Below, one piece after another: positions 25,762 through 36,826 of a stretch of 64,000 bases of DNA (position 1 is its first letter; every line of letters starts with the position of its first letter). The notes beneath the pieces were generated by a model. The model had not been told where the DNA came from, searched no databases, and saw nothing but the letters and a program-made list of their open reading frames with translations. The stretch is from JAVKFY01 sp040223615. GTDB taxonomy: Bacteria > Pseudomonadota > Alphaproteobacteria > GCA-2731375. The translations under genes and the position numbers were made by a program. The DNA is taken from the NCBI GenBank assembly GCA_040223615.1, contig JAVKFY010000069.1:88102-152101 (forward strand), written 5' to 3'.

Positions 25762-28053
25762 ATGGTTCAGATCATCGATCTTGCCGGCGACCTCACCGGC
25801 ATCGGCCAGCGCATCATCGGCATCAACGACAACGACCGGTTCGGCAGCGCGGTCGCGGGCGGCAGCGATGTCGACGGCGACGGCATCGCCGACCTCATCA
25901 TCGGATCACGCTTCTACGATGCCAACGGCAGCAATGCCGGCGCCGCCTTCGTCATCTTCGGCGGCGCCAACGCCTTCAACAGCCAGATCAATGTCGGCGC
26001 GCTGGGCGGCGCGGGCGTCACCTTCCTGGGCGCTGCGGGCGGTGACGTCGCGGGCGCCTCGGTGGCAATGGGCGGCGACGTCAACGGCGACGGCATCGGC
26101 GACGCGCTGATCGGGGCGAACGGGACCGATATCAGCTACAACGGCGCCGGCACCGCCTACGTGATCCTCGGCGACCCTTCGATCCGGCCCGGCGGCACCC
26201 TGACCGTCGACCTCGCCAGCGACGACGAGGGTTTCTTCCGCGTCAACGGCACGCAACTCGGCGGCACGTTGGGCAACACCAACCGTGTCAACATCATCGG
26301 CGACTTCAACGACGACGGCATCGACGACTTCTTCGTTGGCGAGCAGAGCAACGACTTCGCGTTCAACGAGGGCGGCGCCGGCTTCGTCGTGTTCGGCGGT
26401 ACCGGCCTGGGCAGCGATCTCAATCCGGCAACCGCCGGCGGCGTCCTGTCGATCTTCGGGCCGAAGGAGAACGCTTTCTTCGGTACCGTCGCCAATGGCC
26501 GAGGCGACATCAACGGCGACGGCATCGACGATCTGCTGGTCGGTGCCGGCTCGGCCGGCGCCAACGGCAACGACTCCGGCATCGCCTACGTCATCTTCGG
26601 CAGCGACACGCCGCCGGACTCGCCGCTGCTGCTGGCCGACGACCTCGGCGCGCGCGGCTATCGGATCGTCGGCCAGGACGGTTTCGCCACCGTCGGCTAC
26701 ACCATGGCCATCGTCGGCGACGTCAACGGCGACGGCTTCGACGACTTCGTCATCGGCTCGCAGACCTCCGACGATCCGTTCAACAATTCCGGCGCCGCGA
26801 TCCTGGTGCTCGGCTCGATCAGCAACAACAATCTCGACATCGACAATCTCGGCGACCGCGGCGTTCGCTTCACCGGTCCCAACATCGCCGACTACGCCGG
26901 CAAGAATGTCGGCAGCGCCGGCGACTTCAACGGCGATGGCCTCGCAGACCTGCTGGTCGTGTCGTCGAACGACGACGACGGCGCCTTCGCCGCCGGCGCG
27001 GTCTATGTCGTGTTCGGCCGGAGCGACTTCGCCTCGGTGATCGACCTCGGCTCGCTCGGCGACGACGAGGGCGTAAAGATCATCGGCGCGGCGGAGCGCG
27101 ACCTGCTCGGCAACAGCGGCGCCCAGGCCATCGGCGACGTCAACGACGACGGCGCCGACGACATCCTGATCGGTGCCCAGGAGGCCGCCAACGGCGCCGA
27201 CGATCCCGGCGTCGCCTACGTCATCTTCGGCACGCCACCGACCGCCGAGACGGTGAATGGCGGCGACGGCGGCGAGGACCTGCGCACCGGCAACGGGGCC
27301 GACGTCGTGAACGGCGGCAGCGGCAATGACACCATCGCCTCGGCCGAGGGCGACGACACGCTCGACGGCGGCGCCGGCAACGACCTTGTTTTCGGCCAGG
27401 GTGGCGACGACTCGATCAACGGCGGCGCCGGCGACGACAGCCTGCGCGGCAACCGCGACAACGACAGCATCAACGGCGGTGACGGCGACGACAACATCAA
27501 GGGCCAGGTCGGCAACGACGATCTGATCGGCCTGCTCGGCCTCGACGTGCTGTTCGGCGGCGGCGACAACGACACCCTGACCGGCGGCGACGGCGACGAC
27601 ACGCTGAACGGCAATAGCGGCGCCGACACCATCGACGGCGGCAATGGCAACGACGTGCTACGCGGCCAGGGCGGATCGGACAGCATCACCGGCGGCGCCG
27701 GCGACGACATCATCCTGGGCATCCAGGGCAATGATCTGCTGTTCGGCGGCGACGGCAACGACCAGATCGCCGGCGGCAACGCCAACGACACCATGACCGG
27801 CGGCAATGGCAACGACATCTTCGTCTTCGGCGAGAATCATGGCGACAACACGATCACCGATTTCATACTCGGCGAGGACCGGATCTCGATCGTCGCGGAC
27901 GGCTTGGTGGGCTTCGTCAGCCTCACCATCGTCGACGGCCCGGACGGCGCGCGGATCACCTTCGAGGACGTGCCGACGACGGCAATCAACCTGCCCGGCG
28001 TGCCAGCTTCGTCGCTCGACTTCGCCGACTTCTTCCTGACGGATACATCCTGA
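25762..28053 (+). CDS. Secreted FG-GAP / RTX calcium-binding protein
   Basis: A 763-residue acidic protein without signal peptide, as expected for type I secretion. Residues 1 to about 490 hold seven FG-GAP (integrin-alpha propeller) repeats, each with a calcium loop such as VDGDGIADLIIGS, INGDGIDDLLVGA or VNGDGFDDFVIGS. Residues about 494-690 are hemolysin-type nonapeptide repeats (GGAGNDLVFGQGGDDSINGG and others) that form a calcium-loaded beta roll. The C-terminus (ITDFILGEDRISI, SLDFADFFLTDTS) fits a C-terminal type I secretion signal. Adhesion or matrix function is likely; no type I transporter is nearby. Confidence 0.92.
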   Translation: MVQIIDLAGDLTGIGQRIIGINDNDRFGSAVAGGSDVDGDGIADLIIGSRFYDANGSNAGAAFVIFGGANAFNSQINVGALGGAGVTFLGAAGGDVAGASVAMGGDVNGDGIGDALIGANGTDISYNGAGTAYVILGDPSIRPGGTLTVDLASDDEGFFRVNGTQLGGTLGNTNRVNIIGDFNDDGIDDFFVGEQSNDFAFNEGGAGFVVFGGTGLGSDLNPATAGGVLSIFGPKENAFFGTVANGRGDINGDGIDDLLVGAGSAGANGNDSGIAYVIFGSDTPPDSPLLLADDLGARGYRIVGQDGFATVGYTMAIVGDVNGDGFDDFVIGSQTSDDPFNNSGAAILVLGSISNNNLDIDNLGDRGVRFTGPNIADYAGKNVGSAGDFNGDGLADLLVVSSNDDDGAFAAGAVYVVFGRSDFASVIDLGSLGDDEGVKIIGAAERDLLGNSGAQAIGDVNDDGADDILIGAQEAANGADDPGVAYVIFGTPPTAETVNGGDGGEDLRTGNGADVVNGGSGNDTIASAEGDDTLDGGAGNDLVFGQGGDDSINGGAGDDSLRGNRDNDSINGGDGDDNIKGQVGNDDLIGLLGLDVLFGGGDNDTLTGGDGDDTLNGNSGADTIDGGNGNDVLRGQGGSDSITGGAGDDIILGIQGNDLLFGGDGNDQIAGGNANDTMTGGNGNDIFVFGENHGDNTITDFILGEDRISIVADGLVGFVSLTIVDGPDGARITFEDVPTTAINLPGVPASSLDFADFFLTDTS

Positions 28054-28057
28054 GCCG

Positions 28058-29185
28058 CTAGGCGGCGGACTGCGCCGTGGTCTCGCCGCTGAGCTTGGCG
28101 ATCAGGTATTCGGTGTCGGCATCGGCCATTTCGTCTTCGAGCTTGGTCAGCACCCGCTCGATCATCCGCGCCACGAACCGGCCGCGCCCGCCGGGCAGGC
28201 CGTCGTCGGCGGTATCCTTGGCGACCTCGACCGCGGCGACGATGAACTTGAACATCTCCTTCGGAATGCCGGCGCGCTTGCACACCGCCTTCAGGCCGCG
28301 CGGCCCCTCGTCGTTGATCAGCTGCGCGGCGTTGACCACCGGGATGCCGCACAGTTCGGCCAGCGCGCACTCGAAGAACGCCATGTCGCCCATGCAGACC
28401 GCACGCAAGGTGATCGTCGGCGTCAGCCGCTGATTGCGCGCCAGATGCCGCACCAGCTCGGCCACGTCCATGCGCCCGGCGCCGTCGCCGGTCAGGCTGA
28501 CCGTGGCGCGCTCGCGGCTTTCCAGCACCAGATCGGTCGCCAGGTCGCCAGGCAACGCGTGATGCGTGACCAGGTGCTCGCGGAGCTGATCGGAAACCAG
28601 CGTCACCAGCCGCTCCGATACCGTGAGCGGCAGCGTGCGGCGATGCGCCATCGGCGCCTTCACCGCATCGCTGTCGGCGTATTCGTCCAGTACCTTCTGT
28701 AGCGTCGTTTCGGCAATGTCGGCGCCGTCATTGCCGATGAGGGTGGCGACCACGTTCTCGTCATGGGTCTCTGCCAGCGCGTCGGCGAGGCCGGCGGAGA
28801 CGATGTCGCGCTGCGCGATGGCGACCTGATGCGCGCTGCTCTTGTCGCGCACCACGGCCAGCAGGTCCTCGTCGGTCAGCACCTCCGACCATTTCAGCAT
28901 CGGCGTCGCCACCTCGGCGACGTCCGCCGCCAGCGTGAGCGCCACGTCGCGCGGCACATCGGGCGACGACTTCAGGCTGTCGGACAACGCCGCCCGCACC
29001 CGCTGCGCGGCATCGCCCAGCAATGCGCGGAAGATGTCCGCGGCCAGGTCACGCTCCGAGTCCGACAGACCGGCCTCGAACGCTCTGGCCACCTTGGCCG
29101 CGGTCTCCGCGCGCACTTCTTCGGAGTGGTTGCCCGCCAGCCGAGCCACGTCGGCCGCCGAGAGATTGACCCGCTCGCTGCTCAT
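28058..29185 (-). CDS. DUF2336 family protein
   Basis: A 375-residue soluble, largely helical protein of the DUF2336 family, common in Rhodospirillales and related alphaproteobacteria. HEAT-like helices are visible (NHSEEVRAETAAKVARAFEAG, RDLAADIFRALLGDAAQRVRAALSDSL), then the family region PLTVSERLVTLVSDQLREHL. The molecular function is unknown; some members lie near cell-cycle or motility genes. ATG 29185 with an AGGA site is chosen over an ATG at 29287. It converges on the RTX gene with a 4-base gap. Confidence 0.87.
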   Translation of the reverse strand: MSSERVNLSAADVARLAGNHSEEVRAETAAKVARAFEAGLSDSERDLAADIFRALLGDAAQRVRAALSDSLKSSPDVPRDVALTLAADVAEVATPMLKWSEVLTDEDLLAVVRDKSSAHQVAIAQRDIVSAGLADALAETHDENVVATLIGNDGADIAETTLQKVLDEYADSDAVKAPMAHRRTLPLTVSERLVTLVSDQLREHLVTHHALPGDLATDLVLESRERATVSLTGDGAGRMDVAELVRHLARNQRLTPTITLRAVCMGDMAFFECALAELCGIPVVNAAQLINDEGPRGLKAVCKRAGIPKEMFKFIVAAVEVAKDTADDGLPGGRGRFVARMIERVLTKLEDEMADADTEYLIAKLSGETTAQSAA

Positions 29186-29372
29186 TCGATGTCCTCGACG
29201 CAGGCAATTCGCCCACTGGTACGTGTCATCCGCCGAGGCTAGGTAGTATCGGTTAAGGATGGGTAAGCAGCGGCTGCCCGCTATCACGACCTGTTGAAGG
29301 CGGTTGATTGGTCATCCGCGCCGACCGCGGCGCAAGGTCCGGTTCACGACGAACGTACGGCGGAGGCGCCTG

Positions 29373-29858
29373 ATGGCGATCGCGCAACGGCCCCCCTTCT
29401 ACCGCGATGGCCGTCGGCTTCTGCGTTACCTGCTGGCGGCGGCGCTGGTCGCCGCCAGCATCTTTCTGACCGCGCCCGGCCGCGCCGAGGAATCGCGGAT
29501 CGATGCCGACGAGGCGCACCGCCGCGCCGCCGCCGGCGAGATTCTGCTGATCGACATCCGGACGCCGCGGGAGTGGCGACGCACCGGTCTGCCGGCCGAC
29601 GCCGCGCGCGCCACCCTGCGGGCGCCACACGGCAATGACGGTTTCCTCGATCGGATCGAGCGACTGACCGGCGGTCAGCGCGGCGCGCCGGTGGCCCTGA
29701 TCTGCGCCGCCGGCGTCCGCTCCGCCCATGCCACCCGGCTGTTACGTCAGCATGGCTACACCGCCGTACTCGACGTGCACGAGGGCATGTTGGGCAATGG
29801 CGCCGGCGCCGGATGGCTGAAACGCGACCTGCCCGTACGGTCCTGCGACGACTGCTGA
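29373..29858 (+). CDS. Exported rhodanese-like domain protein
   Basis: A 161-residue protein with an N-terminal signal or anchor (LLAAALVAASIFLTAP) and a rhodanese domain: LLIDIRTPREWRRTGLP and the active-site loop ICAAGVRSAHATRLL with the persulfide-carrying cysteine. The usual role is sulfur transfer or thiol redox in the periplasm. The C-terminal CDDC pair could add a redox site. ATG 29373 follows CGGAGG at 9 bases; the ATG at 29304 lacks this. Confidence 0.88.
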   Translation: MAIAQRPPFYRDGRRLLRYLLAAALVAASIFLTAPGRAEESRIDADEAHRRAAAGEILLIDIRTPREWRRTGLPADAARATLRAPHGNDGFLDRIERLTGGQRGAPVALICAAGVRSAHATRLLRQHGYTAVLDVHEGMLGNGAGAGWLKRDLPVRSCDDC

Positions 29859-29977
29859 GGCGGCATGGCGGGTTCAAGATGCAACCGTGCTTAACTGGTT
29901 GTTCACCGCTGTAAATCTAGGATTTCGGGTAAAGCGAGACGATCTCGCCAGCCAGGTTCAGCGACCCGAAACCCGCG

Positions 29978-32900
29978 ATGCCGCAAGCCGCGCCACGTCA
30001 AGACGCCGAGTCTCCGAGTAACGCCGACCGGTTGGCCGGACTGCTCGACTTCGTGCGCCTTGGCCTTGAGGAAGAGGCGCTGCACCAGCTACGCGCGCCG
30101 GTCGGGGGCAAACCGCCGATGGCGGCGACGCTGCCGGGCACGACCGAGCAAATACTCCACGAGCAGTTCAACAACCTGGTGCTGGGTGCCGACCACCCGC
30201 TGGCGCCGATGCTGCAGAACAACAAGAACGCCAAGCTGTGCTACGGCTATCCGCTGCTGGCCAAGGGCGACGGCACGGTCTGGCCGCTCTTCGTCATGAA
30301 GATGCGGGTCGATGAGGGCGGTGGTGGCTTCGTCACCCAGGTCGAGCCCTGGAACCACCTGCGCCTCAATCTCGGCCTGCTGCGCCACCTCGGCCTGGAG
30401 GAGACCGCGATCGCCGAGATGGCCGAGGTCGCGCTGGACCCGAACCGCGAATTCGCCGAGCGCTTGGCCGACGTGGCGCAGCGCCTCGACCTGCCCGCCG
30501 ACCGCTTTCCCGCCCGCGACCTGCAGCCCGCGCCGGAGGACGTCGAGACCGCGCCGGAGGACGGCTGGGTCAACTGCCCGATGCTGTTCGTGATCGCCCT
30601 GCCGCCGCATCGGCGCGCGCTGTCGGCCGAGCTGGCCGGGCTGGGGCAGCCGAGCAAGCGCGCGCTGGTGGGCGAAAGCGCATTGCAGATCCTGACCGGA
30701 GCGCCGGAAACCGCCGGCGAGACTCCCGAGAATGAAGGCGAGGCCGAGGGCAAGCCGGAACCACCGCCGCTGGTCTTCGAGGTACACGCCTCCGGTCCGA
30801 GCCAGTCGGCGGCGATCCGGTCCAGCCTGAAGCACCCCTGCACCCTGGTCACCGCCCCGCCCGGCACCGGTCAGGTCGCTACCGTGCTGAACCTGATCGC
30901 CACGTCGGTGCTGCGCGAGGAAAGCGTGCTCTACGTCTCGCCGCTGCGCGCCTCGGTGGATCAGACCGTGCGGCACGTGGAAGCGTTGATCGGCAAGGAC
31001 CTGCCGTTCGCGATGCGCATCGGCGCTGGCCTCGAAAACGCCGAGCGCGGCCAGCAGCAGCGCGACGCGCTGTTCGAGCTGGCCAAGGCAGATAACAGCG
31101 CCGAGCCGGAACAGAAGAGCAAGCGCGACAAGCCGACAATCCGCGGTCTGCGCGAGCTCGAACAGGCCGCCCCCGACACCGAGGGCGGCGCGCAGAAGCT
31201 GCGCGAGGCGCACCGCGCCGTCGCCGAGGCCTGCGTCGCGTTGCGTGCCATGTCGCTGACCCAGGGGCCGAACTGGGCCGGCCGCCAGGCCGCCAAGATG
31301 AACCCGAGCTTCGACCGCGAGACGCTGTCCGACTGGCGCGACGAGATCGAGGCGATCGCCGGCAACAAGACCCACGGCGTCGGTACCCGGGTCATGAACC
31401 TGCTGTCGCGCGCCGACCCGAAGGCGGAGCTGATCCGCGAGATCAAGACCGCCTACAGCCGGCTGCCGAAGGAAGTGCACGCGCCGATCATCAAGAAGAT
31501 CGACGAGGACGAAGGCCTGTCGGCGCTGCGCGAGGCGGTCGACCTGCTGGACACCTTCCTGGACTGGCGCGACCTGGTGAAGGCGCGGCTGGAGGCGATC
31601 CGCAAGCTGGTGCGCCTGTCCGACAGCCGCACGCTGGAACTGCAGCAGCTCAACTACACGTCGTCGAAAACCGCCGCCGCGCGCGAGCTGTTCCGCGATC
31701 ACTGGCAGGAGCGGCTGACCAACAACATCCCGCTGCTGGACAAGCAGATCGACACCTTCAGCGATCTGCTGACCCGCGAGTCGACCGGCGATCCGAAGCA
31801 GGAGCAGCAGCACGCGTTGAAGCTGACCCGGGCGATTTCGGTGCTGTCGAAGACCCTGCCGGTCTGGGTCTCGACCGTCGATGCCGCGATCGCCAGCCTG
31901 CCGGCGCAGCCTGGACTGTTCGACCTGGTGATCGTCGACGATGCCGATCAGGTCGAACTCGCGGCGATGCTGCCGATGCTGTTCCGCGCCAAGCGGGCGA
32001 TGGTGATCGGCGCCGGTCATCGTAATGGACCGAGCAGCTCCGCCAGCCTGGTCAACCTGCCGCTCGTGCAGAAGGCCGCGGCGGCGCTGCCGGCCTGGTG
32101 CCGCGATCCGCTGACCAAGGCGCTGCCGGCGCTCGACGGCGCGCTGGAGGGCTCCGACCGGCTGTGCGAGCTGGCCGACCATTTCCGCTCGCATCCGCTG
32201 GTCGCCGACTACCTGAACCGCACCTTCTACGAAGCTCGGATGCGCATCCGCACCAACGTGCGCACCATGACCACCGGCCTGTCGCGCGCGCATGTCGGCG
32301 TGCACTGGCACAGCGCGATCGGGCGCGTGGCGCCGCCGCGCGACAAGGAGCCGGAGGTCAATCTCGGCGAGGTCGAGGCTTGCGTCGCGCTGCTGAAACG
32401 CTGGCTGAAAGACAAGCTGTTCAGCGCTGCGCCGCGCCGCAGTTTCGGCGTCGTCAGCGCCATCCCCTTCCAGCACGCCGCGCTGCGCGACCGCCTGAAG
32501 GCCGAGATGTTCCCGCTGAAGGAGCTGAAACGGCTGCATATCGGCCCGCCGAAGATGTTCGCCGGCAAGCAGGTCGATTTCCTGATCGTGATGCCCGGCC
32601 CGGCGCAGTCCGGCCCGCCCGGCCACAACGCCGAACTGGGCCAGCACGCGGGCCTCTACCACGACGCCATCGCCGCCTGCCGCATTGGCCTGCACGTCGT
32701 CGGCGACCATCAGGCCTGTCGTATGGCCGGCGGTTTCGCCGCCGCGCTGGTCGAACACATCGGGCCGCCGCCGCAGGTCGACGAAACCGCCGACGACGCC
32801 ACCGACGCGGAGTTCGAGGCCGCCTTCGGTCGCCTGGAAGAAGTCGCGCCGGACCTGATGGAACCGTTGTGCCGTTTGCTGGACGCCGCCGGTTATGCCT

Positions 32901-33145
32901 ACCAGTGCGGCGTGGAGGAGCACGGCCAGATGCTGGCGGTGCGGCTGCTGTCGCCGCATGGCGGCCGCTACAACCTGGAATTCGAACGCCCGCTGGTCGA
33001 GATCGGGTCTGCCGACGAGCTGGAACTCGATCAGGCGCGCGACGCCGAAGTGTCGCGCCACGGCTATGAAGTGGTGCGCGTCTCGCCCGAAGACGTGCTG
33101 GAAAAGGCTGACATGATCGTCGAGCGCCTGGCCCGCCTGGCCTAG
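29978..33145 (+). CDS. UPF1-like superfamily 1 helicase homologue with degenerate catalytic motifs
   Basis: A 1055-residue protein with the layout of large bacterial DNA2/UPF1-like SF1 proteins, but each key motif is altered. The Walker A segment reads APPGTGQVAT, with Gln299 for the essential lysine. Walker B and following motif III are VIVDDADQ (654-658; canonical DEAxQ) and IGAGHRNGP (canonical GDxxQLPP). Motif IV is recognisable as FRSHPLVADYLNRTFY, and GVVSAIPFQHAAL and CRIGLHVVGDHQ replace the later helicase motifs, without the usual TRA arginine. The last ~80 residues (LEFERPLVEIG, HGYEVVRVSPEDVLEKAD) resemble the DUF559/Vsr-like nuclease end, also without clear catalytic residues. ATP hydrolysis is improbable; a scaffold or sensor role is inferred. 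Confidence 0.8.
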   Translation: MPQAAPRQDAESPSNADRLAGLLDFVRLGLEEEALHQLRAPVGGKPPMAATLPGTTEQILHEQFNNLVLGADHPLAPMLQNNKNAKLCYGYPLLAKGDGTVWPLFVMKMRVDEGGGGFVTQVEPWNHLRLNLGLLRHLGLEETAIAEMAEVALDPNREFAERLADVAQRLDLPADRFPARDLQPAPEDVETAPEDGWVNCPMLFVIALPPHRRALSAELAGLGQPSKRALVGESALQILTGAPETAGETPENEGEAEGKPEPPPLVFEVHASGPSQSAAIRSSLKHPCTLVTAPPGTGQVATVLNLIATSVLREESVLYVSPLRASVDQTVRHVEALIGKDLPFAMRIGAGLENAERGQQQRDALFELAKADNSAEPEQKSKRDKPTIRGLRELEQAAPDTEGGAQKLREAHRAVAEACVALRAMSLTQGPNWAGRQAAKMNPSFDRETLSDWRDEIEAIAGNKTHGVGTRVMNLLSRADPKAELIREIKTAYSRLPKEVHAPIIKKIDEDEGLSALREAVDLLDTFLDWRDLVKARLEAIRKLVRLSDSRTLELQQLNYTSSKTAAARELFRDHWQERLTNNIPLLDKQIDTFSDLLTRESTGDPKQEQQHALKLTRAISVLSKTLPVWVSTVDAAIASLPAQPGLFDLVIVDDADQVELAAMLPMLFRAKRAMVIGAGHRNGPSSSASLVNLPLVQKAAAALPAWCRDPLTKALPALDGALEGSDRLCELADHFRSHPLVADYLNRTFYEARMRIRTNVRTMTTGLSRAHVGVHWHSAIGRVAPPRDKEPEVNLGEVEACVALLKRWLKDKLFSAAPRRSFGVVSAIPFQHAALRDRLKAEMFPLKELKRLHIGPPKMFAGKQVDFLIVMPGPAQSGPPGHNAELGQHAGLYHDAIAACRIGLHVVGDHQACRMAGGFAAALVEHIGPPPQVDETADDATDAEFEAAFGRLEEVAPDLMEPLCRLLDAAGYAYQCGVEEHGQMLAVRLLSPHGGRYNLEFERPLVEIGSADELELDQARDAEVSRHGYEVVRVSPEDVLEKADMIVERLARLA

Positions 33146-33261
33146 GCCACCATGTCCACCGCTCGCACGCATTGGCGGCCGGCGATCGCGGCGATAGTAT
33201 GGCGCGGTTGTCGAGTCGCACGATTTCCGGCGCCGGATTTGGCGTGCTAACAGGCCTCGCG

Positions 33262-34497
<1,236 letters not shown>

Positions 34498-34510
34498 TGG
34501 AACGACGTCC

Positions 34511-36826
34511 ATGAACTGGCTTCGCCGCCTGCGCAATAAATCGTCGCTGATCGCGCCGATCCTGATGCTGGTGATCGGCAGCACGCTGTCGGTCCATGAC
34601 CCGCAATTCCTGCGCACGTTCCGGCTGAAGGTGTTCGACCTGTACCAGCAGATCGAGCCGCGCCACTACGAGCCGGTGCCGGTCAAGATCATCGACATCG
34701 ACGAGGAGAGCCTACGCCGGCTCGGCCAGTTCCCGTGGCCGCGCACCAAGCTGGCGCAGATGCTGGTGACGCTATTCGAGGGCGGCGCGCGGGTGGTGGC
34801 CTTCGATATCACCTTTCCCGAGCCGGACCGGACCTCGCCGGAGCAGGTCCTGCCGACCTGGCTCGACGTGCCGAAACTCGATCTGGAAAACCTGCCCGAG
34901 GCGTGGCGTAACTTCGCCCAGGCGATCCTGGAAAGTGTGCCCGACCACGACCTGATGTTCGCCGAGGCAATCACCCAGACCAGCGCTTTCGACAAGCAGC
35001 ACGGCGTCGTCGTCGGGTTCGCCTTCAACGACGATGCGGCGGCGGTCTCGCCGAAATCCAAGGCCGGGTTCGCCTATGCCTTCGGCGGCGGCGACGAGGC
35101 GGCGTCGAAGGCCTACGTGCCGCAATTCTCCGGCACCGCGGGCAACCTGGAGGTGATCGAGGACGGCGCCGCCGGCATCGGCAGCTTCAACATGTCGCCC
35201 GACATCGACTCCATCGTGCGCCGCGTGCCGCTGGTGCTGCGCGGCCCGGACGGCGGCTTCTACCCCTCGTTGGCGGCCGAGGCGCTGCGCGTCTATCAGG
35301 GCGCGTCGGGCTACATCGTCAAGGCGGCCGGCGCCAGCGGCGAGGAGAGCTTCGGCGAGCATACCGGCCTGAATCATATCCGCATCGGCCGCATCGAGGT
35401 CCCGGTCGACGCCAGCGGCAGCATGTGGGTGCACTATTCCAATGAGGTCGCGGACCGCTATGTGCCGGCGTGGAAAGTGTTCGAGCCGGACTTCGACCCG
35501 AAACTGATCGAGGGCCACATTCTGTTCGTCGGCACGTCGGCCGCCGGACTGAAGGACTTGCGGTCGACGCCGCTGCGCCCCGACGCCGCCGGCGTCGAGG
35601 TCCATGTTCAGGCCGTCGAGCAGATCCTGCAGGAGCACTTCCTGCAGCGTCCGGACTGGGGGGCACCGGCCGAGCAGGTGTTCATGGTGCTGCTCGGCCT
35701 GATCCTGATCGCGATCACCACGCGCTGGGGCGCGGCGGTCGGCGCCGTCGTCGGCGCCATGTTCGTCGCCGGAGCCGCCGGCGGCTCGTGGTACCTGTAC
35801 ACCGAGCTCCGCTACCTGACCGATCCGCTCTACCCGGCCATGGTCTGCCTGCTGGTCTATCTCGCCAGCTCGTTGCTGAGCTACCTGAGCTCGGAGGCGC
35901 AGCGCCGGCAGATCCGCGGCGCCTTCGCGCAGTACATGTCGCCCGACCTGGTCGAGCAGGTGGCCGACAACCCGAACCTGCTGCGGCTCGGCGGCGCCAC
36001 CAAGAACATGACCTTCATGTTCTCCGACGTGCGCGGCTTCACCGCCATCTCGGAGACCTTCAAGTCCAACCCGCAGGGCCTGACCAACCTGATCAACCGG
36101 TTCCTGACGCCGATGACCAACACCATCATGGCGCGCCGCGGCACTATCGATAAGTACATGGGCGACTGCATCATGGCGTTCTGGAACGCGCCGCTGGACG
36201 ACCCCGACCACGTGCAGAACGCCTGCGAGTCGGCGCTGGCGATGCAGCATGAGCTGATCGAGCTCAACGCCCTTCTGAAGGCCGAGGCGGAAGCCGAGGA
36301 TCGCATCTACGTGCCGCTGAACATCGGCATCGGGATCAATACCGGCGACTGCGTGGTCGGCAACATGGGCTCCGACCAGCGTTTCGACTATTCGGTTCTG
36401 GGCGACGCGGTGAACCTGGCCTCGCGCCTGGAAGGCCAGTCGAAGACCTACGGCGTGACCATCGTGGTCGGCGAGGACACCGCCGCACAGGCGCCGGACT
36501 ATGCCCTGCTCGAACTCGACAAGATCGCGGTGAAAGGCCGGGCCGAGGCGGCGCGCGTCTACACCATCCTGGGCGACCAGGCGACGCGCGACGACCCGGC
36601 CTTCCAGGCCCTGTTGCCCGACCACGAGGCCATGATCGAGGCCTATCGCGACCAGCGTTGGGACGAGGCCGAATCTCTGCTGCGCGCGTGTCGCGCACAC
36701 GGCCGCGCCGAGATGAGCGAACTCTACGATCTCTACGACGAGCGCATCGCGCAGTACAAGGAAACCCCGCCTGAAGTCGAATCCGGACAGAAGTGGGACG
36801 GTGTCTTTGTCGCCAAGACGAAATAG
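34511..36826 (+). CDS. CHASE2-domain adenylate/guanylate cyclase
   Basis: A 771-residue membrane enzyme. After one N-terminal membrane segment, an extracytoplasmic CHASE2 domain (to about 385: VKIIDIDEESLRRLGQFPWPR, GARVVAFDITFPEPD, ILFVGTSAAGLKDLRSTPL) is followed by about three membrane helices (391-460) and a class III cyclase domain (about 490-690). FMFSDVRGFTAISE, DKYMGDCIMAFWNAP and SVLGDAVNLASRLEGQSKTYG hold the metal aspartates and the transition-state Asn/Arg. It makes cAMP or cGMP in response to an envelope signal. The downstream protease-like gene overlaps its end by 26 bases. Confidence 0.93.
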   Translation: MNWLRRLRNKSSLIAPILMLVIGSTLSVHDPQFLRTFRLKVFDLYQQIEPRHYEPVPVKIIDIDEESLRRLGQFPWPRTKLAQMLVTLFEGGARVVAFDITFPEPDRTSPEQVLPTWLDVPKLDLENLPEAWRNFAQAILESVPDHDLMFAEAITQTSAFDKQHGVVVGFAFNDDAAAVSPKSKAGFAYAFGGGDEAASKAYVPQFSGTAGNLEVIEDGAAGIGSFNMSPDIDSIVRRVPLVLRGPDGGFYPSLAAEALRVYQGASGYIVKAAGASGEESFGEHTGLNHIRIGRIEVPVDASGSMWVHYSNEVADRYVPAWKVFEPDFDPKLIEGHILFVGTSAAGLKDLRSTPLRPDAAGVEVHVQAVEQILQEHFLQRPDWGAPAEQVFMVLLGLILIAITTRWGAAVGAVVGAMFVAGAAGGSWYLYTELRYLTDPLYPAMVCLLVYLASSLLSYLSSEAQRRQIRGAFAQYMSPDLVEQVADNPNLLRLGGATKNMTFMFSDVRGFTAISETFKSNPQGLTNLINRFLTPMTNTIMARRGTIDKYMGDCIMAFWNAPLDDPDHVQNACESALAMQHELIELNALLKAEAEAEDRIYVPLNIGIGINTGDCVVGNMGSDQRFDYSVLGDAVNLASRLEGQSKTYGVTIVVGEDTAAQAPDYALLELDKIAVKGRAEAARVYTILGDQATRDDPAFQALLPDHEAMIEAYRDQRWDEAESLLRACRAHGRAEMSELYDLYDERIAQYKETPPEVESGQKWDGVFVAKTK

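Noticed and set aside
27241..27840. Dense short repeats that could suggest a CRISPR or minisatellite
   Set aside because: Period of nine codons in frame, coding for RTX nonapeptides; no identical repeats with unique spacers.
29891..29906. CtrA-like TTAA-N7-TTCAC before the helicase-like gene
   Set aside because: One mismatch in the key half and no promoter context; too likely by chance.
30089..33172. 1027-codon minus-strand open frame opposite the helicase-like gene
   Set aside because: The composition (His/Arg/Gln/Gly-rich) is that of an antisense shadow; the plus strand shows clear helicase-family homology.
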